A program made the translations under genes and the position numbers. A DNA stretch of 64,000 nucleotides from Stakelama flava (lineage in GTDB: Bacteria > Pseudomonadota > Alphaproteobacteria > Sphingomonadales > Sphingomonadaceae). Shown here in pieces: positions 9,064 through 16,836 of this stretch (its first letter is position 1; every line of letters begins with the position of its first letter). The stretch is taken from NCBI RefSeq assembly GCF_019351405.1, contig NZ_JAHWZX010000014.1, positions 2,181 through 66,180 on the forward strand, given 5' to 3'. Below the pieces are notes generated by a model, which saw only the letters and a list, made by a program, of their open reading frames with translations, did no database searches and was not told the origin of the DNA.

Positions 9064-10031
9064 GCCGCGCGTTCCTCTACCAAGTTCGACCATAGCTGCT
9101 GCACCTGACGCAGCCCGGTGCGCAGCAGGCTGGGCGCGAGCGGTTCGTCCCCGCCTTCGACCGATGGATCGGCGAGCGTCAGATCGGGACGTTCCGAAAA
9201 CCAGCGCGTCGGCGCGATGTCGGCGCGCTCTTCCAGCATCCCGCACAGCGATTCGAACCGGCCGACATGAATGCCGTTCGCCTGCGTTCCGTCGCGATTG
9301 GCAAGTTCGAAACCATGGCTGACGATCGTGACGACAGCATGGTCGTTCGTCGCGGCATGATCGAGCGCAGCGGCCATTTCGGCGGCCGAAAGCGCGCAAA
9401 TCTGAAAATGGCGAAGCCTTCCGGGCAGGTCCTCGATCACCGTGACCGGCACTTCGATCACGCCGCGATGCGCGACCGGCGCGATCTGGCGCGGCGGCAG
9501 GTCGATCGCGCTGGGATCGGGATGGTCGCTGCCATTGTGCGAACTGTCGTAGAGGAAACCGAGATCGGCGAGCGCATCGAGCGTGCTGCCGTTCGCGGCA
9601 TAGCTTCCCGCCCGGAACGCCACCGGCCGGGGCGCGCCAGCCGCCATCAGCAGTTCGCGGGCCTGCCCGATCAGATCGCACTGCGCCTGCCGGTCATATT
9701 CGCTGAGCGCGAAGCCGCCATGCGACGCGCCGCCATCGCCCGCACGCGCGCCTGCCCAATTGGGGTGAAGGTGAAGCTGCACCCGCTGCCCCGCCTCCAA
9801 TATCTCCCCCACGATCCGCCGAAACGGATCAAGGCCGAAGACAAGCGCCGGCATGGGATCGACGAAGAACACCGCCTTCAGGCGATGCGCAGCAAGACGC
9901 CGTAATTGCCAGCCGATACCGACGCCCGCCGGTTGAAACGACCGGCGGACGATTTCATCGGGCGTCAGTCCTTCGACATGGTGTCGCCAGGCAAATTCGG
10001 TATCGACCGTCAGGAATACGGATGTCGCCAT
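9060..10031 (-). CDS. Polysaccharide deacetylase-like protein
   Basis: This 323-residue protein looks like a NodB-homology carbohydrate esterase. FLTVDTEFAWR supplies the first metal/catalytic acid pair, VQLHLHPNWAG the histidine pair, and PVAFRAGSYAANGSTLDALADLGF the RAG(S/P)Y motif. TIVSHGFEL near residue 235 is a likely last histidine motif. There is no signal peptide, so it probably acts in the cytoplasm or on a lipid-linked precursor. It is the first gene of a tightly coupled pair with the GNAT enzyme: deacetylation followed by re-acylation is a reasonable inference. Confidence 0.75.
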   Translation of the reverse strand: MATSVFLTVDTEFAWRHHVEGLTPDEIVRRSFQPAGVGIGWQLRRLAAHRLKAVFFVDPMPALVFGLDPFRRIVGEILEAGQRVQLHLHPNWAGARAGDGGASHGGFALSEYDRQAQCDLIGQARELLMAAGAPRPVAFRAGSYAANGSTLDALADLGFLYDSSHNGSDHPDPSAIDLPPRQIAPVAHRGVIEVPVTVIEDLPGRLRHFQICALSAAEMAAALDHAATNDHAVVTIVSHGFELANRDGTQANGIHVGRFESLCGMLEERADIAPTRWFSERPDLTLADPSVEGGDEPLAPSLLRTGLRQVQQLWSNLVEERAA

Positions 10032-10086
10032 GGCTTCGCCCTAGGAACGAGCCGTGAATATTTGGCAAATATTCCGCGCGAGGCGA

Positions 10087-12885
10087 TTACGGTTTTATTC
10101 CGTAGCGGGCATAATCCTTGTCGATAGTCGGCTGGGCAGCGCGCGCGGCGGCAAGATCGGACGCAGCAGCCTTTTTGTCGCCCATCCGTTCGTGGATGAT
10201 TCCGCGCATGAACATGCTGGCCGGGCGGCCCGGTGCGATGTCGAGCGCGGCGTTGAGGTCGGCGAGCGCGTCGTCCATCCGGCCCATGCGGAAATACACC
10301 ATTGCGCGGCTGTCCAGCGCGGCCGAGGGCTGATCGTCCAATTCGATCGATTTGGTGCAATCCTTCAACGCGCTGGCCAGTTCGACGTTCATCGTCCCCT
10401 TGATCCAGCAGCGCTGATTGAACAGCACCGGGCGGCCGGGATGTTCGTCAAGCGCGGTGTCGATCGTGGCGATCGCTTCCTTCGCCTTGCCTTCGCGGCT
10501 CAGCAGGTCGCTCTTCACAATCATCAGCGGCTGGCGGTCGTCGCCGCCCAGCGCGATGCGTTCGGACACCAGGTCGAGCCCCTTTTGCGGATCGCCGGTT
10601 TCGGCATAGAGCGTCGCCAGCTGCGCCAGCACGCCGGTCGAGCCGGGGTCGAGCTTGCGTGCGGCTTCCGCATCGGCGAGCGCCTTGTCATCCGCGCCGA
10701 TCGTGTGGAGCAGCCCCGCACGCCACAGATAGCGATCCGATGTGGGTTCAAGGTCGATGGCATGGTCCAGATCGGCGATCGCGCCCTGCCAGTCGTAAAT
10801 CGCGCCCAGAAAATGCGCGCGCGCCGCATAGTGAGAGGCATCGTCGGGATTATCGGCGATCACCTTCGCATAGGTATCGAGGATCGGCTTGAACCGCCCG
10901 TCCTTCCTGCCGCTGCGGATCATTTCCCATGGCGCGGGATAGTCCGCCGGCGCGACCGCTTCGAGCATGCGCGATTTGGCGAGCGCCACCGCCGCGCGGA
11001 CATCGGCGAACTGGTCGGGCGCGATCTCCCCGCCGCGCGACAGGACGCTGTCTTCGATGGTCAGCACGCCGTCGGACACGTTGACATCGCGTTTCAGCCG
11101 GTAGCCGGCGAGCGTTTCGGGAAGTTTGCTGTCGCCCTCCAGCGTCACCCCCTTCGCTTCGGCCGGCAGTTCGATCCGGGTGCGCACCACCTGACCGCCC
11201 GGCGCCTTCAGCTGCACCGGAATTTTGCGCCACGCCTGCTTCGCGCGGTCGGGATCGAAATCAATCTCGTTCACCGCATGGTCGAGCGACATGCGATAAC
11301 GGTCATTCTGCTTTTCCCATCCCGTCGCGGCCAGGCCTTTCGCATGCAGGATCACCGTTCCGGCATCGCCTTCGGGGCGTTCGAGCGATTTGGTCGCGAG
11401 CAGCGAATCGCCCACCGCCGCGCCAACCGAGCGGTTTACGAGCTGGCGTTTCTGTTCGTCATCGCCCTGCGACCAGGCGGTCGAGACGAGTTCGGCGGTC
11501 GGCCCGCGAAAGGTGATCGCGACATCGTACAGCGCGGGGAAGTCCAGCCCCGCACGCTCGTCCAGCGTCACATCGACCTTCAGGTCTGGCTGCGCGGGAT
11601 AGCGCATATCGATCTTTTGCAGCGCCGCGCCCGACGCCTGTACCGGAAGCACCGTGCCGAAATCGGGGGTGTCCGCGATGTCGACCAGCCGGTCGCCGCT
11701 CTTCGTCCCGTCTAGCCACAGCGTCTCTCCGCCCACCTTCGCGCGGACCAGCACATGGTTGAACGCCGCCGCGCTGGGCAACCGCTCGGGCACAAGGTCG
11801 CCCAGTTCGGTGCTCGCCAGAACCGGTTGTGATTCGATATCGAGTTCGTGAAGCAGCGCGAGCAGCAGCAGCGTCTTCGCCTTGCAATCGCCATAGCGCA
11901 GCCGCCAGGTGTCTGACGGCGATTGCGGATCGTAATTGCCGCCATCCATACCGTTGAACAGGTAACGCACCTTGTCCTGCACCAGCCGCAGCGCCATCGC
12001 CGCGCGGGTTTTCGGATCGCTGCTCGCCGCCTTGATCCGCGCCACCTCGGCGGCAAGCGGGCTGCCCGGCGCGATCGTGCCCTTCGTCGCGTACAGCGGC
12101 GCCATCACCGCCGATACCTGTGCCCAGCTGTCAAAGGTCGAAGCCTCCAGCAGCGAAAGCGGCTGGAAGCGTTTGGGCGCGTCGGCGGGCATGTCGTCGG
12201 GCTTCGCCAGTGGCAGCTTGATTTCCAGCGTGCGATAGCCGTTCTTCGTCACCGGCTGCGCATCGATGTCGCGATAGGATTTCCAGCGCAGGTCCAGCCC
12301 CTCGGGCCAGCTCAGGATCGCACGGCCGAACCGCGCGCGCATCGGCAGCGACATCAACGGCATCAGCGTCTGGGCATTGCCCTGAAGCGCCGGGTCCTTG
12401 CGCGTGGTGGAAGCGGTGACGTGCAGCACATCGCCGACACGAAGCCCCTCCGCCTGCAAGGTGGCGGTCAGGATGCCGTTGAGCTGAAGCTGCTCCAGCG
12501 CCTCTTCACGGCGGAGCACGGTGAACTTAGCGCCCTTGGCCAGCAGGTCGATATGCTGGTCGCCGCGAATGATCTCGACGCCATGGATGATCAGGTCGCC
12601 CCCATCGGGTTGCCATGGCAGTGTGAGCGTGCCCGCCTGCGCCAGCATCTGACCGTTGGCGATGCGGATCGCGTTGTCCGAATAGGTCCATACGCGGCCA
12701 TCCTCGACCCGTTGCTGCTGGTCGTAGCGCAGGAAGATGGGGGAGGAATCGTCGAGGTCGCTCGCATCGATCGGCGGAGCGGACGCGACCCAGTCGGGGG
12801 CGGGCTTGTAAAGCGGCGTGGTACCGGCATGGGCGACGGCAGGTGCAAGCAGAACAACGGAAGCGGCAAACGCGCGCGGGATCAT
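10087..12885 (-). CDS. Exported DUF3857/transglutaminase-like/TPR protein
   Basis: The 932-residue protein starts with a signal peptide (MIPRAFAASVVLLAPAVAHA). It continues with a DUF3857 beta domain (about residues 40-230) and a transglutaminase-like domain with a plausible Cys-His-Asp triad: C334 in YGDCKAKTLLLL, H377 in FNHVLVRA, and D392 in LWLDGTKSG. A DUF3858-like beta segment follows, then at least five TPR-type repeats from about residue 655 to the end. Its target is unknown; a periplasmic or surface role is likely. The start at 12885 is chosen because GGGGGCC precedes it and the signal peptide begins there, rather than at the longer open-frame limit. Confidence 0.8.
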   Translation of the reverse strand: MIPRAFAASVVLLAPAVAHAGTTPLYKPAPDWVASAPPIDASDLDDSSPIFLRYDQQQRVEDGRVWTYSDNAIRIANGQMLAQAGTLTLPWQPDGGDLIIHGVEIIRGDQHIDLLAKGAKFTVLRREEALEQLQLNGILTATLQAEGLRVGDVLHVTASTTRKDPALQGNAQTLMPLMSLPMRARFGRAILSWPEGLDLRWKSYRDIDAQPVTKNGYRTLEIKLPLAKPDDMPADAPKRFQPLSLLEASTFDSWAQVSAVMAPLYATKGTIAPGSPLAAEVARIKAASSDPKTRAAMALRLVQDKVRYLFNGMDGGNYDPQSPSDTWRLRYGDCKAKTLLLLALLHELDIESQPVLASTELGDLVPERLPSAAAFNHVLVRAKVGGETLWLDGTKSGDRLVDIADTPDFGTVLPVQASGAALQKIDMRYPAQPDLKVDVTLDERAGLDFPALYDVAITFRGPTAELVSTAWSQGDDEQKRQLVNRSVGAAVGDSLLATKSLERPEGDAGTVILHAKGLAATGWEKQNDRYRMSLDHAVNEIDFDPDRAKQAWRKIPVQLKAPGGQVVRTRIELPAEAKGVTLEGDSKLPETLAGYRLKRDVNVSDGVLTIEDSVLSRGGEIAPDQFADVRAAVALAKSRMLEAVAPADYPAPWEMIRSGRKDGRFKPILDTYAKVIADNPDDASHYAARAHFLGAIYDWQGAIADLDHAIDLEPTSDRYLWRAGLLHTIGADDKALADAEAARKLDPGSTGVLAQLATLYAETGDPQKGLDLVSERIALGGDDRQPLMIVKSDLLSREGKAKEAIATIDTALDEHPGRPVLFNQRCWIKGTMNVELASALKDCTKSIELDDQPSAALDSRAMVYFRMGRMDDALADLNAALDIAPGRPASMFMRGIIHERMGDKKAAASDLAAARAAQPTIDKDYARYGIKP

Positions 12886-12960
12886 CAGGCCCCCAGGGGT
12901 GAAATTTCTTTGTGTTTCGTAGCCTAGCGACTGACCGCGGCGCCGCAAAGAGCGCACGGC

Positions 12961-14907
12961 CTATCGCGCGTGATAAAAATCGTACACCGTCCGGGCGACG
13001 CCCTTGCTCACCCCCGGCGCGCGCTGCAAATCCTCCAGGCTGGCGTTGCGCACCGCGCGCGCGGTGCCGAAATGCATCAGCAGCGCCTTTTTGCGCGACG
13101 GGCCGATACCCGGCACGTCGTCGAGCGGGCTTGCGCCCATCGCCTTTGCCCGTTTCTGCCGATGCGCGCCGATGGCGAAGCGGTGCACTTCGTCGCGCAA
13201 CCGCTGCAAATAGAAAAGCGTCGGCGAATTGACCGGCAGGGTAAATTCGCGCCCGTCCATCATGTGGAACACCTCGCGCCCCTCGCGCCCGTGATGCGGC
13301 CCCTTCGCCACGCCGACCATGCACACATCCTCGATGCCGAGGTCCTCCAGCACCTCCATTGCGGTCGAAAGCTGGCCCTTGCCGCCGTCGAGCAGGACGA
13401 GGTCGGGCCAGTCGCCGCGATCGCGGTCCGGGTCCTCCGACTGCGCGCGCGCGAACCTGCGGGTGAGCACTTCGCGCATCATCGCATAATCGTCGCCCGG
13501 CGCGGTCTCCTTCCGCTTGATGTTGAACTTGCGATACTGGTTCTTGCGATACCCTTCCGGCCCCGCGACAATCATCGCGCCCAGCGCGTTCGTCCCCTGA
13601 ATATGGCTGTTGTCATAGACTTCGATCCGGTCTGGCGGTCCGTCGAGTTCGAACAGGTCGGCGACCTCGCGCAGCAGCTTTGCCTGCGTCGTCGATTCGG
13701 CGAGACGGCGTTCGAGCGCTTCGATGGCGTTGCGCTTTGCCTGCTCGATCAGGCGGCGGCGGTCGCCGCGCTGCGGCACGCTGATCGCCACGCGGTGCCC
13801 GGCGCGTTCGCCCAGCGCTTCGGCGAGCAGCGCGCTTTCGCCAAGATCGCGATCGACGAAGATGTTTTTGGGTGGCGGCACCTCTTCGTAAAACTGGACG
13901 AGGAAACTTTGCAGCACCTCGTCTTCGGGCACATCGTTTGTGTGCTGTGGAAAGAAGCTGCGATGGCCCCAATTCTGCCCGCCGCGAATGAAAAAAGCCT
14001 GGATGCCGATCACGCCTTCCTTGCACGCGAGCGCGAAGATGTCGGCATCGCCCACGCCTTCGGCATTGATAGCCTGAGTCCCCTGAATGAAGGTGAGCGC
14101 GCGGAGGCGATCGCGAAGGAGCGCGGCATGTTCGAAATCGAGCCGTGCGCTCGCTTCCTCCATCTGCACACCCAGCTTTTCCTGCACCCGCGTCGATTTG
14201 CCGGCGAGGAACTCCTTCGCATCGGCCACCAGCTCGGCATAGCCCGCTTCGTCGATTCGCCCGACGCATGGCGCCGAACAGCGCTTGATTTGATAGAGCA
14301 GGCACGGCCGGTCGCGATTGTTGAAGAAACTGTCGGTGCAGCTTCGCAGCAGGAACAGTTTCTGCAACGCGTTCAGCGTGTTGTTGACGCTGCCCGCGCT
14401 GGCGAAGGGGCCGTAATAATTGCCCTTCGCCCGCCGCGCCCCGCGATGTTTCTGGATGCGCGGAAAATCATGATCCGCGCGCAGCAGGATGAAGGGAAAG
14501 CTTTTGTCGTCGCGCAGCAGCACGTTGTAGGCGGGGCGATAGCGTTTGATGAGCTGCGCTTCGAGCAGCAGCGCTTCCGCCTCGTTATTCGTCGTGACGA
14601 TTGTCATGCCGCGCGTCTGCGCAACCATGCGCTGCAACCGCTTCGACAGCCGCGCCACCTGCGTATAGTTGGTGACGCGATTCTTCAGCGCGCGCGCCTT
14701 ACCCACATACAGCACTTCGCCGCGCGAATCCTGCATCCGATACACGCCGGGCCGCGCTGGCAGCGTCGCCAGCACATTGCGGATCGCCGCGACCCCGGTT
14801 TCCAGGTCGGGCTTGTCCGCACCGCGCACCGTATAGGTCTGCGCTTCTTCGTTGAAACGCGATGCGGCGTTGGGCTGATCGGGACGGTCGGCTTTGCTGG
14901 GGGGCAT
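12961..14907 (-). CDS. uvrC: Excinuclease ABC subunit C
   Basis: UvrC makes both incisions in nucleotide excision repair. The 648-residue protein has an N-terminal GIY-YIG nuclease domain (PARPGVYRMQDSRGEVLYVGKA, about 50-130), a cysteine-containing middle part (CLLYQIKRCSAPCVG), a UVR motif near 215-250, the RNase H-like C-terminal nuclease (YDNSHIQGTNALGAMIV and DLVLLDGGKGQL), and helix-hairpin-helix repeats at the end (LDDVPGIGPSRKKALLMHFG). Length is slightly above the usual 610-630 because of a 40-residue N-terminal extension. Start ATG at 14907. Confidence 0.97.
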   Translation of the reverse strand: MPPSKADRPDQPNAASRFNEEAQTYTVRGADKPDLETGVAAIRNVLATLPARPGVYRMQDSRGEVLYVGKARALKNRVTNYTQVARLSKRLQRMVAQTRGMTIVTTNNEAEALLLEAQLIKRYRPAYNVLLRDDKSFPFILLRADHDFPRIQKHRGARRAKGNYYGPFASAGSVNNTLNALQKLFLLRSCTDSFFNNRDRPCLLYQIKRCSAPCVGRIDEAGYAELVADAKEFLAGKSTRVQEKLGVQMEEASARLDFEHAALLRDRLRALTFIQGTQAINAEGVGDADIFALACKEGVIGIQAFFIRGGQNWGHRSFFPQHTNDVPEDEVLQSFLVQFYEEVPPPKNIFVDRDLGESALLAEALGERAGHRVAISVPQRGDRRRLIEQAKRNAIEALERRLAESTTQAKLLREVADLFELDGPPDRIEVYDNSHIQGTNALGAMIVAGPEGYRKNQYRKFNIKRKETAPGDDYAMMREVLTRRFARAQSEDPDRDRGDWPDLVLLDGGKGQLSTAMEVLEDLGIEDVCMVGVAKGPHHGREGREVFHMMDGREFTLPVNSPTLFYLQRLRDEVHRFAIGAHRQKRAKAMGASPLDDVPGIGPSRKKALLMHFGTARAVRNASLEDLQRAPGVSKGVARTVYDFYHAR

Positions 14908-15011
14908 TGGGCGTATCTAGGGCGCGCGGGCGCGAAATTCGAGACGGGTTCGCGCGGCGCGGCGGTTATTGGACAGCGAACTGTTACCTAATGGGATGGC
15001 ATCCTCTCCGT

Positions 15012-15037
15012 CGTCATCCCAGCGAAAGCTGGGATCG
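15012..15037 (+). repeat. Dispersed palindromic repeat, left copy
   Basis: A 26-base unit whose core is an eight-base stem, ATCCCAGC (15016-15023) and GCTGGGAT (15028-15035), around a GAAA loop. It is repeated in inverse orientation with 25 of 26 bases matching at 15355-15380. Short palindromes of this general form are dispersed in many proteobacterial genomes (family knowledge). Only these two copies were noticed in this window. Confidence 0.85.
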
Positions 15038-15063
15038 CTTTCAGGATTGACTACCGCGTTTGG

Positions 15064-15378
15064 ATGGGCGGCTGGGTCTACATACTCACGAACAGGCGCT
15101 GCGGCGTTATTTATATCGGCGTGACCGCAAATCTGGTCGCGCGGATTGCACAGCATCGCGCCGGCCAGGGTTCGGCATTTTGTCGCCGTTACGGGTTGAC
15201 GCGACTTGTACTTGCAGAGTGGCATGAAACAATGATCGAAGCGATCGCGCGGGAAAAGGCGATGAAAGCCTGGAAACGCGCATGGAAGATCGAACGGATC
15301 GAAAAAGATAATCCGCAATGGCACGATCTGTTCGACAGCTCTTCGGGATTATGCCGTTCCCAGCTTTCGCTGGGATGA
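15064..15378 (+). CDS. Stand-alone GIY-YIG nuclease
   Basis: A 104-residue single-domain protein of the small UPF0213/YhbQ-like GIY-YIG group. The GWVYILTNRRCGVIYIGVT stretch supplies the two beta strands and the GIY/YIG motif. NLVARIAQH carries the conserved Arg, and MIEAIAREKAMKAWKRAWKI the catalytic Glu helix. The last six codons and the stop lie inside the right-hand palindromic repeat. An inverted copy of the repeat stands 26 bp before the ATG, so the whole gene is bracketed. The biological role of this nuclease group is not settled. uvrC, also GIY-YIG, is the divergent neighbour. Confidence 0.88.
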   Translation: MGGWVYILTNRRCGVIYIGVTANLVARIAQHRAGQGSAFCRRYGLTRLVLAEWHETMIEAIAREKAMKAWKRAWKIERIEKDNPQWHDLFDSSSGLCRSQLSLG

Positions 15379-15380
15379 CG
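15355..15380 (-). repeat. Dispersed palindromic repeat, right inverted copy
   Basis: This is the reverse complement of the unit at 15012-15037 with one difference (T instead of A at 15357). Its stem is CCCAGC (15359-15364) and GCTGGG (15369-15374). It supplies the last codons and TGA of the nuclease gene. Read in another frame it encodes PAFAGMT, a peptide that recurs in spurious annotations of this repeat class in other genomes (general knowledge). Confidence 0.85.
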
Positions 15381-15458
15381 TCAGGGGAGTGTAGGGCGAC
15401 GCCCCCAACCGCCGCCTCTTACGGCAACTTTTCGGGGGCGGGCGGCGTTTGGCGCGGG

Positions 15459-16268
15459 ATGAACCGGTCGATCCTTGTCGCGCTGCCGCTTGTGCTTATG
15501 CTTGCCCCCGCCATCGCCAGCGCGCAGGACGGCGATCCGCCCGAATTGTGTCCGGACCGGCCGGGCAAGGCCAGCCCGACCTGTGTCGTGGCACCGGGCA
15601 ATTTTCAGGTGGAAACCAGCATCGCGGACTGGTCGCACGACCATCAGGCTGGCGAGACGGAGGATATGATCCTCTTCGGCGACAGCCTGCTGCGCTACGG
15701 CGTCGCCGACCGGGTGGAGGTGCGCGTCGCCGTCACCCCCTATATCCATGACCGGACCCGCAGCGACGGCGCGGTGAGCGTCGCGGACGGGTTCGGCGAT
15801 GTCGGGCTGTCGGCGCGCTATCTAGCGATCGATGGTAGCGAGAGTGGGCCTTCGCTCGCGCTGATGCCGGGGGTCACGCTGCCGCTGGGTGCGCATGACG
15901 TGAGCCAGGGCACCTGGTCTGCGAGCCTTTTCACGCCGGTCGATCTGCCGCTTTCGGACGGCTGGAGCCTTGCCGCGACGCCGGGGGTGTTCGCCCGCGC
16001 CGACGAGGATGGCGACGGGCGGCATTTCGCCTATTCGGGCGCTGGCGCGGTATCCAAGGATGTCGGCGGCGGCGTCACGCTGACCGGCGAACTTTGGGCG
16101 ATGCGGGACGAGGACCCGGCGGGGCATGTCACGCAGGGGAGCCTCGACCTGCTCGGCGCGTGGCAAAGCGACGCTGACACGCAATTCGACCTGTCGAGCT
16201 ATATCGGGCTTACCCGCGATACGCCCGATATCGAGATACTGGGCGGCTTTACCCGGCGTTTCCGATGA
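15459..16268 (+). CDS. Exported beta-rich protein, MetA/phenol-degradation outer-membrane family-like
   Basis: The 269-residue protein has a clear signal peptide (MNRSILVALPLVLMLAPAIASAQ). The mature part resembles outer-membrane proteins of the phenol meta-pathway transporter family (PF13557): CPDRPGKASPTCVVAPGNFQVETS at the start, alternating beta-strand patterns such as RYGVADRVEVRVAVTPY, GFGDVGLSARYLA and SGPSLALMPGVTLPLG, and a terminal aromatic/basic strand GGFTRRFR. It may be a small beta-barrel. The ATG at 15459 begins the signal peptide. Its stop abuts that of the SMR gene as TGATCA. Confidence 0.7.
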   Translation: MNRSILVALPLVLMLAPAIASAQDGDPPELCPDRPGKASPTCVVAPGNFQVETSIADWSHDHQAGETEDMILFGDSLLRYGVADRVEVRVAVTPYIHDRTRSDGAVSVADGFGDVGLSARYLAIDGSESGPSLALMPGVTLPLGAHDVSQGTWSASLFTPVDLPLSDGWSLAATPGVFARADEDGDGRHFAYSGAGAVSKDVGGGVTLTGELWAMRDEDPAGHVTQGSLDLLGAWQSDADTQFDLSSYIGLTRDTPDIEILGGFTRRFR

Positions 16269-16601
16269 TCACCCTTGCGCGAACAGCTTCGTGCCGACGA
16301 CGCCGATAACGGTAAGGCCCATGAAAATTGCCTGAACCGTGCCGACCCTGTCGCCGAACAGGATCACGCCGCCGATGATGACGCCGACCGCGCCGAGGCC
16401 GGTCCACACCGCATAGGCGGTTCCGGCGGGCAGGCCGCGCATCGCGAAGGCGAGCAGGCCCATATTCACGAACGACAGGATGATGGGCACGGCGGAGGCC
16501 TGCCACGTGGCGACGGTGCCCGCCCATTTCAGGCTGAGCGCCCAGCAGATTTCGGTGATGACGGCGATGCCGAGGACGGTCCAGTACATCGCGCGGGCCA
16601 T
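16269..16601 (-). CDS. Small multidrug resistance (SMR) family transporter
   Basis: A 110-residue protein with four hydrophobic helices, the size and form of SMR transporters, which exchange protons for cationic drugs or guanidinium-type compounds. The conserved membrane glutamate is in AVITEICWALSLKWAG, and LPAGTAYAVWTGLGAVG is the helix 3 signature. Sequence alone does not separate SugE/Gdx-like from EmrE/Qac-like function. In-frame starts at 16631, 16601 and 16589 all lack a good ribosome-binding site; 16601 gives the family length. The gene ends exactly at the opposite gene's stop. Confidence 0.85.
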   Translation of the reverse strand: MARAMYWTVLGIAVITEICWALSLKWAGTVATWQASAVPIILSFVNMGLLAFAMRGLPAGTAYAVWTGLGAVGVIIGGVILFGDRVGTVQAIFMGLTVIGVVGTKLFAQG

Positions 16602-16670
16602 AAGCAATAAATCGCCAGCGGCAAAGGGCATGCCGGCCCACTTATGCCGAGTGATTCATCGCGTCATCGT

Positions 16671-16762
16671 CATCGCGAGGAGCGTAGCGACGCGGCGATC
16701 CATCAACCAGCGGTTTTATGCGCGCGTCACTGGATTGCCGCGCCCCTTTGGGTTTCGCAATG
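16671..16762. repeat. Imperfect inverted repeat, probable dispersed intergenic element
   Basis: The outer arms CATCGCGA (16671-16678) and TCGCAATG (16755-16762) and the inner arms GCGGCGATCCA (16692-16702) and TGGATTGCCGC (16731-16741) pair with one mismatch each. The 92-base unit lies in the gap between the SMR and MscS genes. It resembles intergenic elements dispersed in sphingomonad genomes (general knowledge), but no second copy is in the window. Confidence 0.6.
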
Positions 16763-16836
16763 TTTATGATGCGATGCGTTCAGGTCAATGCGGCGTGGCA
16801 TAGAGGACGCTGCGTACTATTACGCCGTGATGCCGC

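Noticed and set aside
12970..14991. A 673-codon open frame antisense to uvrC
   Set aside because: It has no domain, no ribosome-binding site and mirrors the codons of a convincing uvrC.
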